Shown: positions 45,074 through 54,337, counted from the stretch's first letter. The stretch: DNA of 64,000 nt from Gammaproteobacteria bacterium (GCA_016195665.1 JACPZD010000036.1:93217-157216); one strand, 5' to 3'. Numbers and translations: made by a program. Notes: generated from the sequence alone by a model not told the origin.

Positions 45074-47155
45074 CTACTGTAGGTTGTAACTCAACTCTAG
45101 ATAAAAATTACGTCCTGGCAATGGCAGATCGTTGGGGATTCCTCCCGGGGCAAGGCTAGGCTCACGCACGTCGGCATCAAACAGATTACGCACCGATCCG
45201 GCCACACCCCACGGCTCACCCTTCTGCTTGCGGCGCAGGGTAAGATCCAGCGTGGTATAGTTGTCAATCTGCGGTCGCGCGTCACCCGCCACACGCTCGC
45301 GGCCCGCTACCCAGTTAATCTGTGGCATCAAATTCCACTCTGGCGTAAATTTCCATTCGGCGCGCGCATAAATATGGTGGTGCGGCGCATTGCCGGCATC
45401 GTGGTTCGTGGCATCATCGGTAGAACGCTGAAACGCGTAATTGCCGCGCAGCTTTAACTCCCGATTCAACCGCCAATTCCATTCCCATTCAAAGCCATAT
45501 CCAGTCTGGCTGCCGGTGTTTTGGGCCGTGGAGGTGGTAGCGGGGGCAGGATCGGGGACAAAGCGGATATTGTCAGCCGTTTTATATCTGAAGAAACTCA
45601 GGTTAGTGCGTAGCTCATTGGTAGGACGGTAATCGAATAGTAACTCCAGGGTATTAATGGTCTCCGGCTTAAGATCAGGGTTCCCCAGCACCACAGGATT
45701 ATTAATATTGTACAATTCCGCAAATGACGGGGCACGAAAGGCGCGGCCGTAGAGAAACTTGGTAGTAAGGTCATGGCGGGTCAACCATATCAGGGCCAGC
45801 CGCGGGTTTACGGTGTCGCCGAAATCTGAGTAGTGATCCCAACGCACCCCGGCCGTTAATGACCAATCCCTGATAAAGCTCCACTCGTCCTGGAGCAAGG
45901 CATACAGCACATCACGGCTATGCGGCCGTATAAACGGTGCACTATCGGTGACATCCACCAGATCGCCTAAAGAAATCGGTAACGGTCCGGAGGCCTGGCT
46001 AAAGTTTTTGACCTCTCTCACCTTGTACAGATTCGCTCGGTTGAAACCCGTACCTAAGCGTATTTGATGTCCCGCGAAACCCGTATAAAGCGAAGATACC
46101 CCAAGGCGCCAATGCCGTTCATAGACGTCGGGATTGCCGATCACGCCGTCGGGAAAAGCACCCTTGAAGGCCCCGGGTGGGAAAATGACCAAGTCAGTCA
46201 ATTGTGTGACATTAAAATAGCTCAATTGCATGGTGACGTCCCAATCCTTCGCAAATACCGGATTATGATAAGTCAGGTCTGCGTTGTAGCGATCGCTGTC
46301 GCCCAGCCCGCTGGGATCCAGGGCTTGAGAGATGCCGCCGCCACTCCCTATATCACGTCGGCCCTGATAACCTAGACGCAGCCGCCAATCGCCCTGCGCC
46401 AGATCCAGCCGGGTGTCAAGCGTGTCCCGCTGGGTATTAACCGGGCCAGGCGCGAGCGAGACATGAGTCCCGAACAGGGCGTCAAGCCCCGTCTGCGCAT
46501 CTGCGGCCACGGTCTCCCGCTGACCATCGGTGCCATGTAGCTCTAGCGAAAACGCGACATCCACCCCGCCCCATTTACCTCCATGCAGTAGCCAGGCGTC
46601 CTTGGTATTGAAAGAGCCCGCCCTCACACCCGCTTGAGTGCCCGGGATATCTTGGGCCGTTTTGGTGATGATATTGATTGTCCCGGCAAAAGCGTCGGCG
46701 CCGAATAAGGCAGACCCTGGGCCACGCACCACCTCGATGCGCGCGATGTCGGCAACCGGCATCCCGCCCCACACCTGGCTCCGGTTACCCTGAAAAATAT
46801 TGGTAATAGGAATACCGTTGATCAGCACTAATACTTGGGGATTGAACCCCGAAAAAATTCCGCGCATGGTGTAAATTGGGCTGTAGCGGTTTGACGAAAC
46901 CGAAACATGTAAACCTGGAACAGCCTCCAAGGCCTGATCCAGATCGGTGGCGCCCATTGCTTGTATATCCTCGGCAGTGATCACCGTGGCGGTGGCGGGC
47001 GCCTGGGAGATATGCTGGCGATTCCCGGTAGCTATGCTGATAAATTCGGCATCGCCATAAATACTTTCCAGCAGCTCTTCATCGCTTAGCGACTCCGCCC
47101 ATACGGCACTCGTCGACGCCAAAAAAATTAAACTAGCTAAAAACCGCAAAATCAT
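45074..47155 (-). CDS. TonB-dependent outer-membrane receptor
   Basis: The 693-residue protein has a signal peptide ending VWA, a plug domain (TVITAEDIQAMGATDLDQAL; EVVRGPGSALFGADAFAGTI) and a C-terminal beta-barrel ending in an aromatic-rich strand (RNFYLELSYNLQ). It is of the BtuB/FepA class. The substrate is unknown. It is the last gene of a leftward run with two citrate-synthase-like genes and a TPP enzyme, 47 bp after the nearest one, which suggests uptake of a substrate or product of that pathway. Confidence 0.88.
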   Translation of the reverse strand: MILRFLASLIFLASTSAVWAESLSDEELLESIYGDAEFISIATGNRQHISQAPATATVITAEDIQAMGATDLDQALEAVPGLHVSVSSNRYSPIYTMRGIFSGFNPQVLVLINGIPITNIFQGNRSQVWGGMPVADIARIEVVRGPGSALFGADAFAGTINIITKTAQDIPGTQAGVRAGSFNTKDAWLLHGGKWGGVDVAFSLELHGTDGQRETVAADAQTGLDALFGTHVSLAPGPVNTQRDTLDTRLDLAQGDWRLRLGYQGRRDIGSGGGISQALDPSGLGDSDRYNADLTYHNPVFAKDWDVTMQLSYFNVTQLTDLVIFPPGAFKGAFPDGVIGNPDVYERHWRLGVSSLYTGFAGHQIRLGTGFNRANLYKVREVKNFSQASGPLPISLGDLVDVTDSAPFIRPHSRDVLYALLQDEWSFIRDWSLTAGVRWDHYSDFGDTVNPRLALIWLTRHDLTTKFLYGRAFRAPSFAELYNINNPVVLGNPDLKPETINTLELLFDYRPTNELRTNLSFFRYKTADNIRFVPDPAPATTSTAQNTGSQTGYGFEWEWNWRLNRELKLRGNYAFQRSTDDATNHDAGNAPHHHIYARAEWKFTPEWNLMPQINWVAGRERVAGDARPQIDNYTTLDLTLRRKQKGEPWGVAGSVRNLFDADVREPSLAPGGIPNDLPLPGRNFYLELSYNLQ

Positions 47156-47202
47156 GTCACATCCTCACACGCTGTAGGTTACGTTGGAGAACTACGTGAC
47201 AA

Positions 47203-48003
47203 CTATCCCCAGCTACGCCGCGGCGCCCCTTCGTGGCGCAACCGTTCACAACTGAGCGGGAAAAAACTTCCCTCAGGCTTCTCACTGGCCTCTATGAAAC
47301 AGGGCAACATCCCTGCCACAAAACAAGGGATCATAAACAGATAGTATTCTCGAGGGCTCAAATCGATTTCACAGGCAATGGCCGAAGCCAGGGCCGAAAA
47401 GTTCATGTTCATACGCCATCTGCCTTCCAGCAATAGCCGTTCTATCTCAAAGACCATCCGTATATAGGGCCCCTGCTCCAGACCAGCCTCTTTTATCAGG
47501 TTTAATAAATGAGGGATTCTTTCATCTTCTCGGGTAACAGGCCGGCCATAGCCGTAGATGCCGCGATAGCGTTCCAGCTCCTTTTTTATACACTCCGAAA
47601 GATCGGCACCCTGATCCAGGGCTTTTTTTGTCCTTACTAAAAAATCAATGGCGCGGATGCTCGCACGGCGGCCATAAATTCCCGCTTCTGAGACCGCCAT
47701 GCCCGCCGTGATGGCAAGCACGCCCGTGCTGCGAACCGTCCCCGCCAGCGCGCACACCCGGTTGTTCCAGAGCCTGGGCTCTGGATAACTGGTCGTCCTC
47801 CATAAGCCATTGAGCGCCTTGAGTTGCGCTTCCCTGAATCGTCTCCCGGTGATGCTATATAAATACAATTCCATCCAATCCATATCGGCGAGATCAACAT
47901 GCAAGTCTTGGCCACGTATCACCACCCGCTCGCCAGGGAACCAGCCGCCCATTTTCGTCACTAGGCGGTCTTCGTTTTCAAAAAGAATCTGTGGACCTTT
48001 CAT
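47203..48003 (-). CDS. Citrate-synthase-like protein 2, non-canonical active site
   Basis: The 266-residue protein resembles the citrate synthase / citryl-CoA lyase fold. AITAGMAVSEAGIYGRRASI aligns with the region normally holding GPLHGGANE. IYGYGRPVTREDERI aligns with the region normally reading GFGHxVYxxxDPR, where the histidine is Arg here. Both usual catalytic histidines therefore seem absent. The partner gene upstream is also citrate-synthase-like, so a heteromer is likely. The start is the ATG at 48003 with GAGAG upstream. Confidence 0.6.
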   Translation of the reverse strand: MKGPQILFENEDRLVTKMGGWFPGERVVIRGQDLHVDLADMDWMELYLYSITGRRFREAQLKALNGLWRTTSYPEPRLWNNRVCALAGTVRSTGVLAITAGMAVSEAGIYGRRASIRAIDFLVRTKKALDQGADLSECIKKELERYRGIYGYGRPVTREDERIPHLLNLIKEAGLEQGPYIRMVFEIERLLLEGRWRMNMNFSALASAIACEIDLSPREYYLFMIPCFVAGMLPCFIEASEKPEGSFFPLSCERLRHEGAPRRSWG

Positions 48004-48094
48004 CTTTGCTCTCAATCGTCATAATTTCCCCGTAAGGGGAGAACCGCTGTGTTGTCTGCCAAGGCTTCGTCAGTAACGCTGCGCGCAATCTGAC

Positions 48095-48922
48095 CTACGA
48101 ACTGTCTCTCAAATGAGGAGCAACTTTCGGGCCAGGATCGTTCTCCACAATCAAGCCATCCGCAAAAAATGGAAACTGCCGCCAGCCGTATCCTTCCTGC
48201 TCCATGGCATGCACCGCGGCGCCGGGCAAGCGTAATAATAAAAACAACATCTCGCCCTGTTTAGGCGTGAATCCCAGATCGGTCAATGCCGCCGCTGCGA
48301 CACCTGTCATGGCCAACGGACAATCCGCGATCTGTTCCAGCTCAGCACGGTGTTGCATCAACCAGGATAACGCCTTGCCTTCGCCATGCGTCGTTAAATA
48401 ATGGAGGATTTGTCTCACTGGAGTTGTACAACTCGCGCCGTGAGGATCGAATCCGGGCGGATGTTCCATCGGCAGCCAGATATCGGCTCGCTCCGGAATT
48501 TCGGGATTGAGCAATTCTTTTTCCCATAATCCCAAATCCTGGCCACAGCGGCCCCAGTACTCTATGGCGATGTAGACTTCATGCGCGCCGCCCAATTGGC
48601 CCGCACCGACAGCGAGCGCGGCCATCAGACAGGAGGCGTAGGTGGAGCCACCAACACCGGCGTTCATGGCGGCATTGACACTATGATCGCGCGGCCCCAA
48701 ATTGGCTACGGCGATCGCCAAACCTTCCAGCAACCTGGCTTGCTTGGGTGTGGGCCGCTCGCCGCGGAACAGCAGATAAAGATATTCAATCCAGCTCGCC
48801 TTGCCCAAGATGTCGCCATAGACATCGTAACCATGGCAATAGCAGACTGCGGCGGCGAAGGGGTTGTCGGGCTCGGGATCTTCAGACCAGATGCGGGTGC
48901 GTATCTTTTCCTGTTTTGCCAT
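48095..48922 (-). CDS. Citrate-synthase-like protein 1
   Basis: The 275-residue protein has the compact size of citryl-CoA lyases. ALAVGAGQLGGAHEVYIAIE corresponds to the GPLHGGANE segment, but the His is displaced (Leu-Gly-Gly-Ala-His-Glu). A PGFDPHGASC segment stands where GFGHxxY is usual. It starts 16 bp after the TPP-enzyme gene, so the two are probably co-transcribed. The substrate is unknown, and calling it a citryl-CoA lyase would go beyond the sequence. Confidence 0.65.
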   Translation of the reverse strand: MAKQEKIRTRIWSEDPEPDNPFAAAVCYCHGYDVYGDILGKASWIEYLYLLFRGERPTPKQARLLEGLAIAVANLGPRDHSVNAAMNAGVGGSTYASCLMAALAVGAGQLGGAHEVYIAIEYWGRCGQDLGLWEKELLNPEIPERADIWLPMEHPPGFDPHGASCTTPVRQILHYLTTHGEGKALSWLMQHRAELEQIADCPLAMTGVAAAALTDLGFTPKQGEMLFLLLRLPGAAVHAMEQEGYGWRQFPFFADGLIVENDPGPKVAPHLRDSS

Positions 48923-48938
48923 GATGAAACGGATCTAC

Positions 48939-50819
48939 TCAGTGGCCCACGGTATTTGCTACGAGACTCATTACCCTGACCCGTAAGCTCATAGGTGGAA
49001 CTTCTTCTCCATCTATATGCACATCCAGTAAACTTGGGCCTTTGCGCTTACAGAGAGATTCAATATCCAAATCTTCCACGTCCTTGGGCGAATATATGGA
49101 GTAGGTTTCTACGCCCATTGCGTGCGCCATTAGTGCGAAATCCGCAGGAGGCAACTGGTAACCAATCGGTTCAGCCTTAGTTAGGCGTTGGCCATGCTTG
49201 ACCATGCCGAGCGCACTATCATTGAGGATGATAAAAATGACCGGCAATTGCTCCGCCACTGCTACTGTAATTTCCTGACTGCTCATGAGAAAACTGCCGT
49301 CACCGGTGATGCAGACCACCGGCACGCCCGGGCATCCCATAGCTGTACCTACCGCACCGCCTATTGCCCACCCCATGGAGGAAAAACCCATAGCCGTTCT
49401 AATGAGACCGCCGCTCATAGAACAACCGTCCGTCATACGGCGGTTAAGTGGGTGCAAATAATGGGTAGACCATGCAAAGCTGTTGCCTGTATCAGCAATG
49501 AAGCGAGTATTCGGCGGAAATCTACGTGACAGCTCGCGCATTAAACGTTGCGGCTTGATTGGTGTAGAGTCGTCGAGGCATTTTGCCTCTTCCGCAAGCA
49601 CGAAATGCCGGGGAAGCTGATCGGGAATACAAGGCTTGCCGATTGTACCCGTTACCCTGCGATCAGTATGCGCCGCCTTATCACGCATTCTCTGGCGGAA
49701 GGCAGCCCAGTCGTATACCTCACTCTGCTGTTGGCTCTGGTAAAATTTCAAGAGTCTTTCTAACACCGTCACAATCCGGCCGCGAACATGCAGGCGCGCC
49801 ATAGGCGAATGGGTGAGATGCTCCGGCGATGAATCAATATGAATGAGCCGGTCATTTAGAATCGCCCTCTCATCCCAGCCCATGCTGTCCCATTCACCCA
49901 GACCTGTACCAATCGCCAATATCAGATCAACATCAGAATGGGTCATTGCCTCATAAGCACTGCTGTGGCCGGCAAAGCCAAATACGCCCTTGAACTGTGA
50001 ATGATAGGGATTGACTAGACCTTTCCCAGATGGCGTAGTCAGCAAGGTTGCCTTAATGATTCTAGCCAGCTCCAGAATTGCACCTACTGCCTCTCCACAA
50101 CCTTGTCCAATCAGGATCACGGTATGTTTTGCATTCGAGACAGCCTTATATAAGGTATCAATGCTGTCCTGGCTGAACAAGGATTCCGGCTCCACCGCAG
50201 AGTCGAACCGGAACTCACTGCAGGGTTTGGATAACGGGCTGCGTAAAACGTCTAACGGTATGCTGAGATGAGCTGGGCCACATGGGGCTTGGTAGGCGGT
50301 CCTTATTGCGGTAAACAGTTTACCTTCGAGCTGGTCTACATGAGAGACCAAGGAGTTATAGCGCGTGCAGTACTCAAACATGCCCTGGATATTGACACCC
50401 GCACAGGAGGACTCCTGAAACGCCCCTTTTCCGAAGGTAGGAAGCGGAGTTTGCCCTGTAATCACCAGCATCGGAATTTCATCGGCATAGGCCGAGGCGA
50501 CTCCGGTAATCAAATTGGTTGCGCCGGGACCGGTGGTGGCGCAACACACACCGAGCTTGCCGGTCTCGCGGGTGTAGCCGTCGGCCATAAAGGCGGCGCC
50601 ACTCTCGTGGCGCGCCACAATGGGGCGCAAGCCACCGCGTCGCTGACTGCGGGCCATGGCGTTATATAAAGGTTCGATGGCTCCGCCGGGAACTCCAAAG
50701 ACATATTCCACGCCAATCTGTTCCAGATAACCAATAATCAGATCGGCGGCTTGGAACTGGACTTCTGAATCTTGTTTATTATCCTGTGATGGCTCGTTGT
50801 GATCGGCGACGATGGACAT
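48939..50819 (-). CDS. Acetolactate-synthase-like thiamine-diphosphate enzyme
   Basis: The 626-residue protein has the three-domain ThDP fold: an N-terminal domain with the catalytic glutamate (VARHESGAAFMADGYTRETG, CCATTGPGATNLITGVA), a central domain, and a C-terminal cofactor domain with GDGSFLMSSQEITVAVAE and NDSALGMVKHGQ. It is related to IlvB, but no ilvN small subunit follows. The following genes encode citrate-synthase-like proteins, so it probably makes or uses a 2-oxoacid in a special pathway, not branched amino acids. Confidence 0.8.
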   Translation of the reverse strand: MSIVADHNEPSQDNKQDSEVQFQAADLIIGYLEQIGVEYVFGVPGGAIEPLYNAMARSQRRGGLRPIVARHESGAAFMADGYTRETGKLGVCCATTGPGATNLITGVASAYADEIPMLVITGQTPLPTFGKGAFQESSCAGVNIQGMFEYCTRYNSLVSHVDQLEGKLFTAIRTAYQAPCGPAHLSIPLDVLRSPLSKPCSEFRFDSAVEPESLFSQDSIDTLYKAVSNAKHTVILIGQGCGEAVGAILELARIIKATLLTTPSGKGLVNPYHSQFKGVFGFAGHSSAYEAMTHSDVDLILAIGTGLGEWDSMGWDERAILNDRLIHIDSSPEHLTHSPMARLHVRGRIVTVLERLLKFYQSQQQSEVYDWAAFRQRMRDKAAHTDRRVTGTIGKPCIPDQLPRHFVLAEEAKCLDDSTPIKPQRLMRELSRRFPPNTRFIADTGNSFAWSTHYLHPLNRRMTDGCSMSGGLIRTAMGFSSMGWAIGGAVGTAMGCPGVPVVCITGDGSFLMSSQEITVAVAEQLPVIFIILNDSALGMVKHGQRLTKAEPIGYQLPPADFALMAHAMGVETYSIYSPKDVEDLDIESLCKRKGPSLLDVHIDGEEVPPMSLRVRVMSLVANTVGH

Positions 50820-50891
50820 GGCTTACTCCGCATGGGGTGGAAAAAAACAGAAGGCGCTGCATGTGTGGAATGTTGTTATCGTTAGGGTTCT

Positions 50892-52568
50892 CTAGACACT
50901 GTATTCCGCTTCGACGATATTGCCGGCGTCTTTATACTGCAAGCTGGAACAAAGTGAGCGCGCCAGCGCGATGCCCCGCCCGGAAAATTTCTCATTGCCC
51001 GTCAGGCTGGAGCAGACCGTATGAAAATCGAAACCGGTGCCGGAGTCCTTGACCATCACCTTGATCATCCTACCCCCCGGGACGGGCAATTGCTCGAGAC
51101 GGATGACCACATAGCCGCCTTGCAGCCGTTCCAATCCTTCGCTGCGTTGTAGGTAGTATTGTTCGAATCCGGATGCTGTCTCTTTGATAGAGGAGTCGAG
51201 TCCTAACAGCCCATGCTCAATCGCATTATTGATAAGCTCGGTCAATACGGTATACAAATAGGGGCGCTGACCCTCTGGCAGCTTAACGGCCATGAGCCAG
51301 TTCATCAGGATGGGAAGCGGATCGGTTTTTTGCAGCGTGTCGCCGCCCACATTGACCTCGATGGACCAATGTGTCGCCACGGCTTGGGTGAAGTTCTGCC
51401 GGGGCGTTTCTATGGTCTCGGCCGGCATCTCATCACAGCGGATTTCCAAAAGAGAAATATCATCCGCCGGGGGGTGCTCCCCGATAAAGCCTGTGACATA
51501 GTCGCATATCGAGTTAAAAACAGCCGGTGCTGCATCCGCACTGTGGATGACCTGCTCCATACCCTCCTGGCCCAGCATCCGGCCTTCCGAATTCTGGGCC
51601 TCGATCAGGCCGTCGCTATAAACGATGAGGGCATAGACATCGGTTAGCGGTATGATCTCGGTATGGCTGTCGAAGTCGCTGGCTTTCAGCACGCCGAGGG
51701 GCAGTTTGGTGGAGACGAATCGCTTTACGATACTGCCGTCCGCGGCAATGGCCAAGACCGGCGGCAAACCGCCGTTCCATACCTCTATGCGCTGCCGCAG
51801 AGTGTCCACGCTGATAAGACCGGCTGCGCAAAATAATCCTGTCGGTAAAAAATAATTGAGCTTCCTGTTGATCTCCACCGCGATCTCCGTAATGGAGAAA
51901 CCCTTTTTGGTCATCGCAAAAAATACGTCCGAGGTGGGAATCGCGCCGATGGCGGAGGCGAGACCGTGACCGGTAAAGTCGCCAAACAGGATATACAACT
52001 GTCCGGCGGGGCTGCGTTCATATACCAGCAGATCGCCGCTGAAGCGGCCTACTGTTGAGGTCCAATGGCGCAACGAAGAAATATCTTTCGCGCTGGCGAC
52101 AGTGATGGCGTTGAAGACATGCCTCGCCAGACTGATTTCCTGTTCGATCAGTAGCTGTTGTTTCTCCAAGGCGGTTTTTTGCTGCGCGACGGTCTCGTGC
52201 AGACCGTAAATGCGTTCCATCGCCTCGATTTTGGCCTTGATCAGGATGTAGTTATAAGGCTTGCTGAGAAAATCGTCGCCCCCGCTCTCGATGCACTTCG
52301 CCAGTTCAGCGTCATCCGTCATGCCGGTCAAAAATATAATGGGAACGAAGCGGGCGCCGCAGAGTTGCTTGATTCTGCGCGCGCACTCGTGGCCGTCCAT
52401 GACCGGCATCAGCACGTCCATCAAGATCAGGGTGGGGTGCTCCCTGGTGAATAGCTCCAGAGCTCTCTGGCCGTTATCCGCTACGACGAATGTATGGCCG
52501 ATCTTCCTGACGATGGCGGACAACGTCACCTGACTTGTCCGATCATCTTCGACGATGAGTATTTTCAT
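50892..52568 (-). CDS. HsbR-like response regulator (REC-PP2C phosphatase-HATPase)
   Basis: The 558-residue protein has a receiver (ILIVEDD; LILMDVLMPVMDGHE), a coiled-coil linker, a PP2C/SpoIIE phosphatase domain (VGRFSGDLLVYE; FGDFTGHGLASAIGA; YSDGLIEAQN; PADDISLLEI), and a C-terminal anti-sigma-type ATPase domain (YTVLTELINNAIEHGLLG; VKDSGTGFDF). P. aeruginosa HsbR has this architecture and toggles HsbA phosphorylation. I start at the ATG at 52568. The STAS partner gene lies 86 bp upstream. Confidence 0.82.
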   Translation of the reverse strand: MKILIVEDDRTSQVTLSAIVRKIGHTFVVADNGQRALELFTREHPTLILMDVLMPVMDGHECARRIKQLCGARFVPIIFLTGMTDDAELAKCIESGGDDFLSKPYNYILIKAKIEAMERIYGLHETVAQQKTALEKQQLLIEQEISLARHVFNAITVASAKDISSLRHWTSTVGRFSGDLLVYERSPAGQLYILFGDFTGHGLASAIGAIPTSDVFFAMTKKGFSITEIAVEINRKLNYFLPTGLFCAAGLISVDTLRQRIEVWNGGLPPVLAIAADGSIVKRFVSTKLPLGVLKASDFDSHTEIIPLTDVYALIVYSDGLIEAQNSEGRMLGQEGMEQVIHSADAAPAVFNSICDYVTGFIGEHPPADDISLLEIRCDEMPAETIETPRQNFTQAVATHWSIEVNVGGDTLQKTDPLPILMNWLMAVKLPEGQRPYLYTVLTELINNAIEHGLLGLDSSIKETASGFEQYYLQRSEGLERLQGGYVVIRLEQLPVPGGRMIKVMVKDSGTGFDFHTVCSSLTGNEKFSGRGIALARSLCSSLQYKDAGNIVEAEYSV

Positions 52569-52630
52569 GTTATTGTTGTTCTGCGTAACCGTTGCACGGC
52601 CGGCACAAACGCTGCGGAGCACTTAGCCGC

Positions 52631-52652
52631 CGGATCCGCTACGCTTGATCCG
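52631..52652. repeat. CGGATCCGCTACGCTTGATC-type dispersed repeat
   Basis: An imperfect palindrome abutting the end of the STAS gene: its TAG stop is the TAG in GTAGGTCGGATCAAGCGTAG, read on the minus strand. A related unit, CCTGGATTCCGCTACGCTTC, lies at 53042-53078. Confidence 0.55.
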
Positions 52653-52654
52653 AC

Positions 52655-52963
52655 CTACTGAATATCAAACAGCTTGTTAAAATTCGAGATGTCGAGCGTA
52701 CTGCGTATCGCCTTGTTACAGCGCGTCAGCTTGATGCGGCTCTTGCTGCCGATTCGCTCGCGCAATATGAGCAGCATACCCAATGCCGAGCTGTCTATAT
52801 ATTCCGTAGGCTGAAAATCTATCACAAAATTCTCGAATTGGGTATTTTTCAAGGCGGTTTCGTAAGCATCACGAAATTCTTTATGTACGTTGAAATCAAA
52901 CCGCCCGTGCACACTGATTGTTACCATACTGCCCTGTGACGATACCACAACTTGACCGGTCAT
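52655..52963 (-). CDS. HsbA-like STAS anti-sigma-factor antagonist
   Basis: The 102-residue STAS protein has the strand VTISVHGRFDFNVHKEF and the phosphoserine region FQPTEYIDSSALGMLLILRE. It is the substrate of the neighbouring HsbR-like switch. In P. aeruginosa HsbA binds FlgM and links flagellar versus biofilm states; the location beside flagellar genes fits. I prefer the ATG at 52963 because GGAG lies 6 bp upstream; an ATG at 52975 is in frame. Confidence 0.82.
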   Translation of the reverse strand: MTGQVVVSSQGSMVTISVHGRFDFNVHKEFRDAYETALKNTQFENFVIDFQPTEYIDSSALGMLLILRERIGSKSRIKLTRCNKAIRSTLDISNFNKLFDIQ

Positions 52964-52998
52964 AACATTCTCCATCCTTAAACTAACTAGTTGAATAG

Positions 52999-53104
52999 CC
53001 CGGATGTAATGGAATGAAATCCGGGGATTACCAATATAATTCCTGGATTCCGCTACGCTTCATCCAGGCTACACACTTGCTGGCCGAATGAATTCGGCCC
53101 TACA
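52999..53104. repeat. Cluster of three palindromic repeats after the STAS gene
   Basis: In order these are CCCGGATGTAATGGAATGAA with ATCCGGG (52999-53025), CCTGGATTCCGCTACGCTTC with ATCCAGG (53042-53078), and GGCCGAATGAATTCGGCC (53082-53099, copy 3 of that family). Dispersed repeats seem to collect at this site. Confidence 0.7.
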
Positions 53105-53853
53105 AGAATAACTCCGTATCAAAATAGCTCAATATCCCCAACCGCGAGATTTTTCTGGGAAACGGCCTTTCTCCTCCGACCGCTCAAATACCGTACGCGC
53201 CTCCACTAGCAGTTGCTGCAGATGGGGTAACCAGTCGCAGGCCATATCGTCGGCACAGCAGGATTAGACCCGCCACGCCTGTTAACAGAGACGGGTAAAA
53301 GCTCTCTACGCTCAGCGCCGCCACGCTGAGCGGGATTACCCAACCATGTTGGGTTAAAAGACGATTGTTGACCGGTGAGTCTGACATGTCTTTTTCTTCT
53401 CGATTCCACTACGCGGTTGGGGTTCTTAGGCCACCCGCTGACTCACGCAGCTTGTATGCCAGCTAGCGAGTCAGCTGTGCAAGCCGCGCGGCAACCCGTT
53501 GTAAGGCAGCACTTCGTCTATACCGCCTTGACATTAACGCCACCTGTTGGAAGACGAAAAACCGAGGGAAGCTCACTCCTTCTCACTACGCATCCCGCTC
53601 GTCTCAAAAATCCCGCCAAGTGTCCCGTCGTTCGGCAATTTCATCGCCCCACCCTTTGGTTGCCCGCGCGATTTCATATCGCGCGGTGCGAAATCATATT
53701 GGCTTCATTTCCTCTCGCCGCAAGCCAATGCCGAGGCATCAAACCTTGATCGGTAGTGCATAACGACGCTCGCGGTTTATAAGGGCTTTAGAATAGTGCA
53801 GCGGGTCAGCGCTTGGATTATTGCCCCAGCCTACCCTGGACAACAGCCACGGT
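53105..53853. other. Unassigned 750-bp region between the STAS gene and fliJ
   Basis: It holds no recognisable gene. On the minus strand three short frames follow each other: MKSRGQPKGGAMKLPNDGTL... (34 aa, 53677-53573), VSFPRFFVFQQVALMSRRYR... (37 aa, 53576-53463, start overlapping the previous stop) and the 67-aa frame above. Two hairpins are clear: CGCGCGATTTCATATCGCGC (53666-53686) and ATTGGCTT/AAGCCAAT (about 53698-53729). The plus strand has a 124-residue frame (53375-53749) with no recognisable motif. Confidence 0.5.
53184..53387 (-). CDS. Small hypothetical protein with one hydrophobic segment
   Basis: A 67-residue frame from an ATG at 53387 (MSDSPVNNRLLTQHGWVIPL) with a hydrophobic centre (SLLTGVAGLILL). 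A purine-rich stretch precedes the ATG. I do not recognise it. It lies downstream of two even smaller frames on the same strand (53677-53573 and 53576-53463). It may be a remnant of a small mobile element or chance coding. Confidence 0.3.
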   Translation of the reverse strand: MSDSPVNNRLLTQHGWVIPLSVAALSVESFYPSLLTGVAGLILLCRRYGLRLVTPSAATASGGAYGI

Positions 53854-54324
53854 TTATCCGGAATCCCCCTCGTCTCCGCTATCCAGGCTCAACGCCGGCT
53901 TGAGATGTTGGTTGCGCTCATCGGCCTCGCCCTGCTCGCGGCGCTCCGCGCTGCGCGCCTCTTCGTGGCGATAACGTGTCACGACTTTGTCGAGCGCCAA
54001 ACTTTTGCTGCGGGTGGCGAACCATTGGCGCTTGGTCTCTTCATAGACGTTCCGCGCACCATCCACCAAGGCCAACTGTCTGCTAATGGCCTGATCCAGT
54101 TTGGCTATAAAATGACGGTAGTCCTGGATCTGTGCCGCCTCCATGCCGGCGCTGCTCGCCGCCTTGTAATGCATATGATATTCAGCCCTGTAGCTGATCA
54201 GTTCGTTGAGCCGCGCCTCGCACTCATTCAACGCCTGCTGGGCCTCCGCCATAGCGAGCGCCGCTTCTTGTTCGCGGTTCTCAGCGACTCGAGTTACGGG
54301 TTTCAGACGTTGTGATTTGGTCAT
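53854..54324 (-). CDS. fliJ: Flagellar chaperone FliJ
   Basis: The 156-residue protein is largely coiled coil (ENREQEAALAMAEAQQALNECEARLNELI) and has the FliJ pattern of charged heptads and a basic C-terminal half. FliJ works with FliI and FliH in flagellar export. It is the last gene of the fliEFGHIJ run, 77 bp after fliI; that gap is a GTGAGG repeat. Confidence 0.82.
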   Translation of the reverse strand: MTKSQRLKPVTRVAENREQEAALAMAEAQQALNECEARLNELISYRAEYHMHYKAASSAGMEAAQIQDYRHFIAKLDQAISRQLALVDGARNVYEETKRQWFATRSKSLALDKVVTRYRHEEARSAERREQGEADERNQHLKPALSLDSGDEGDSG

Positions 54325-54337
54325 TGGACTATTCGTG

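Noticed and set aside
48939..50819. Annotation as biosynthetic acetolactate synthase IlvB
   Set aside because: No ilvN or ilvC follows and the neighbours are citrate-synthase-like, so the branched-chain role is not supported.
53375..53749. 124-residue plus-strand frame before fliJ
   Set aside because: It has low complexity, no motif and no ribosome site, and overlaps hairpins; it is not convincing as a gene.
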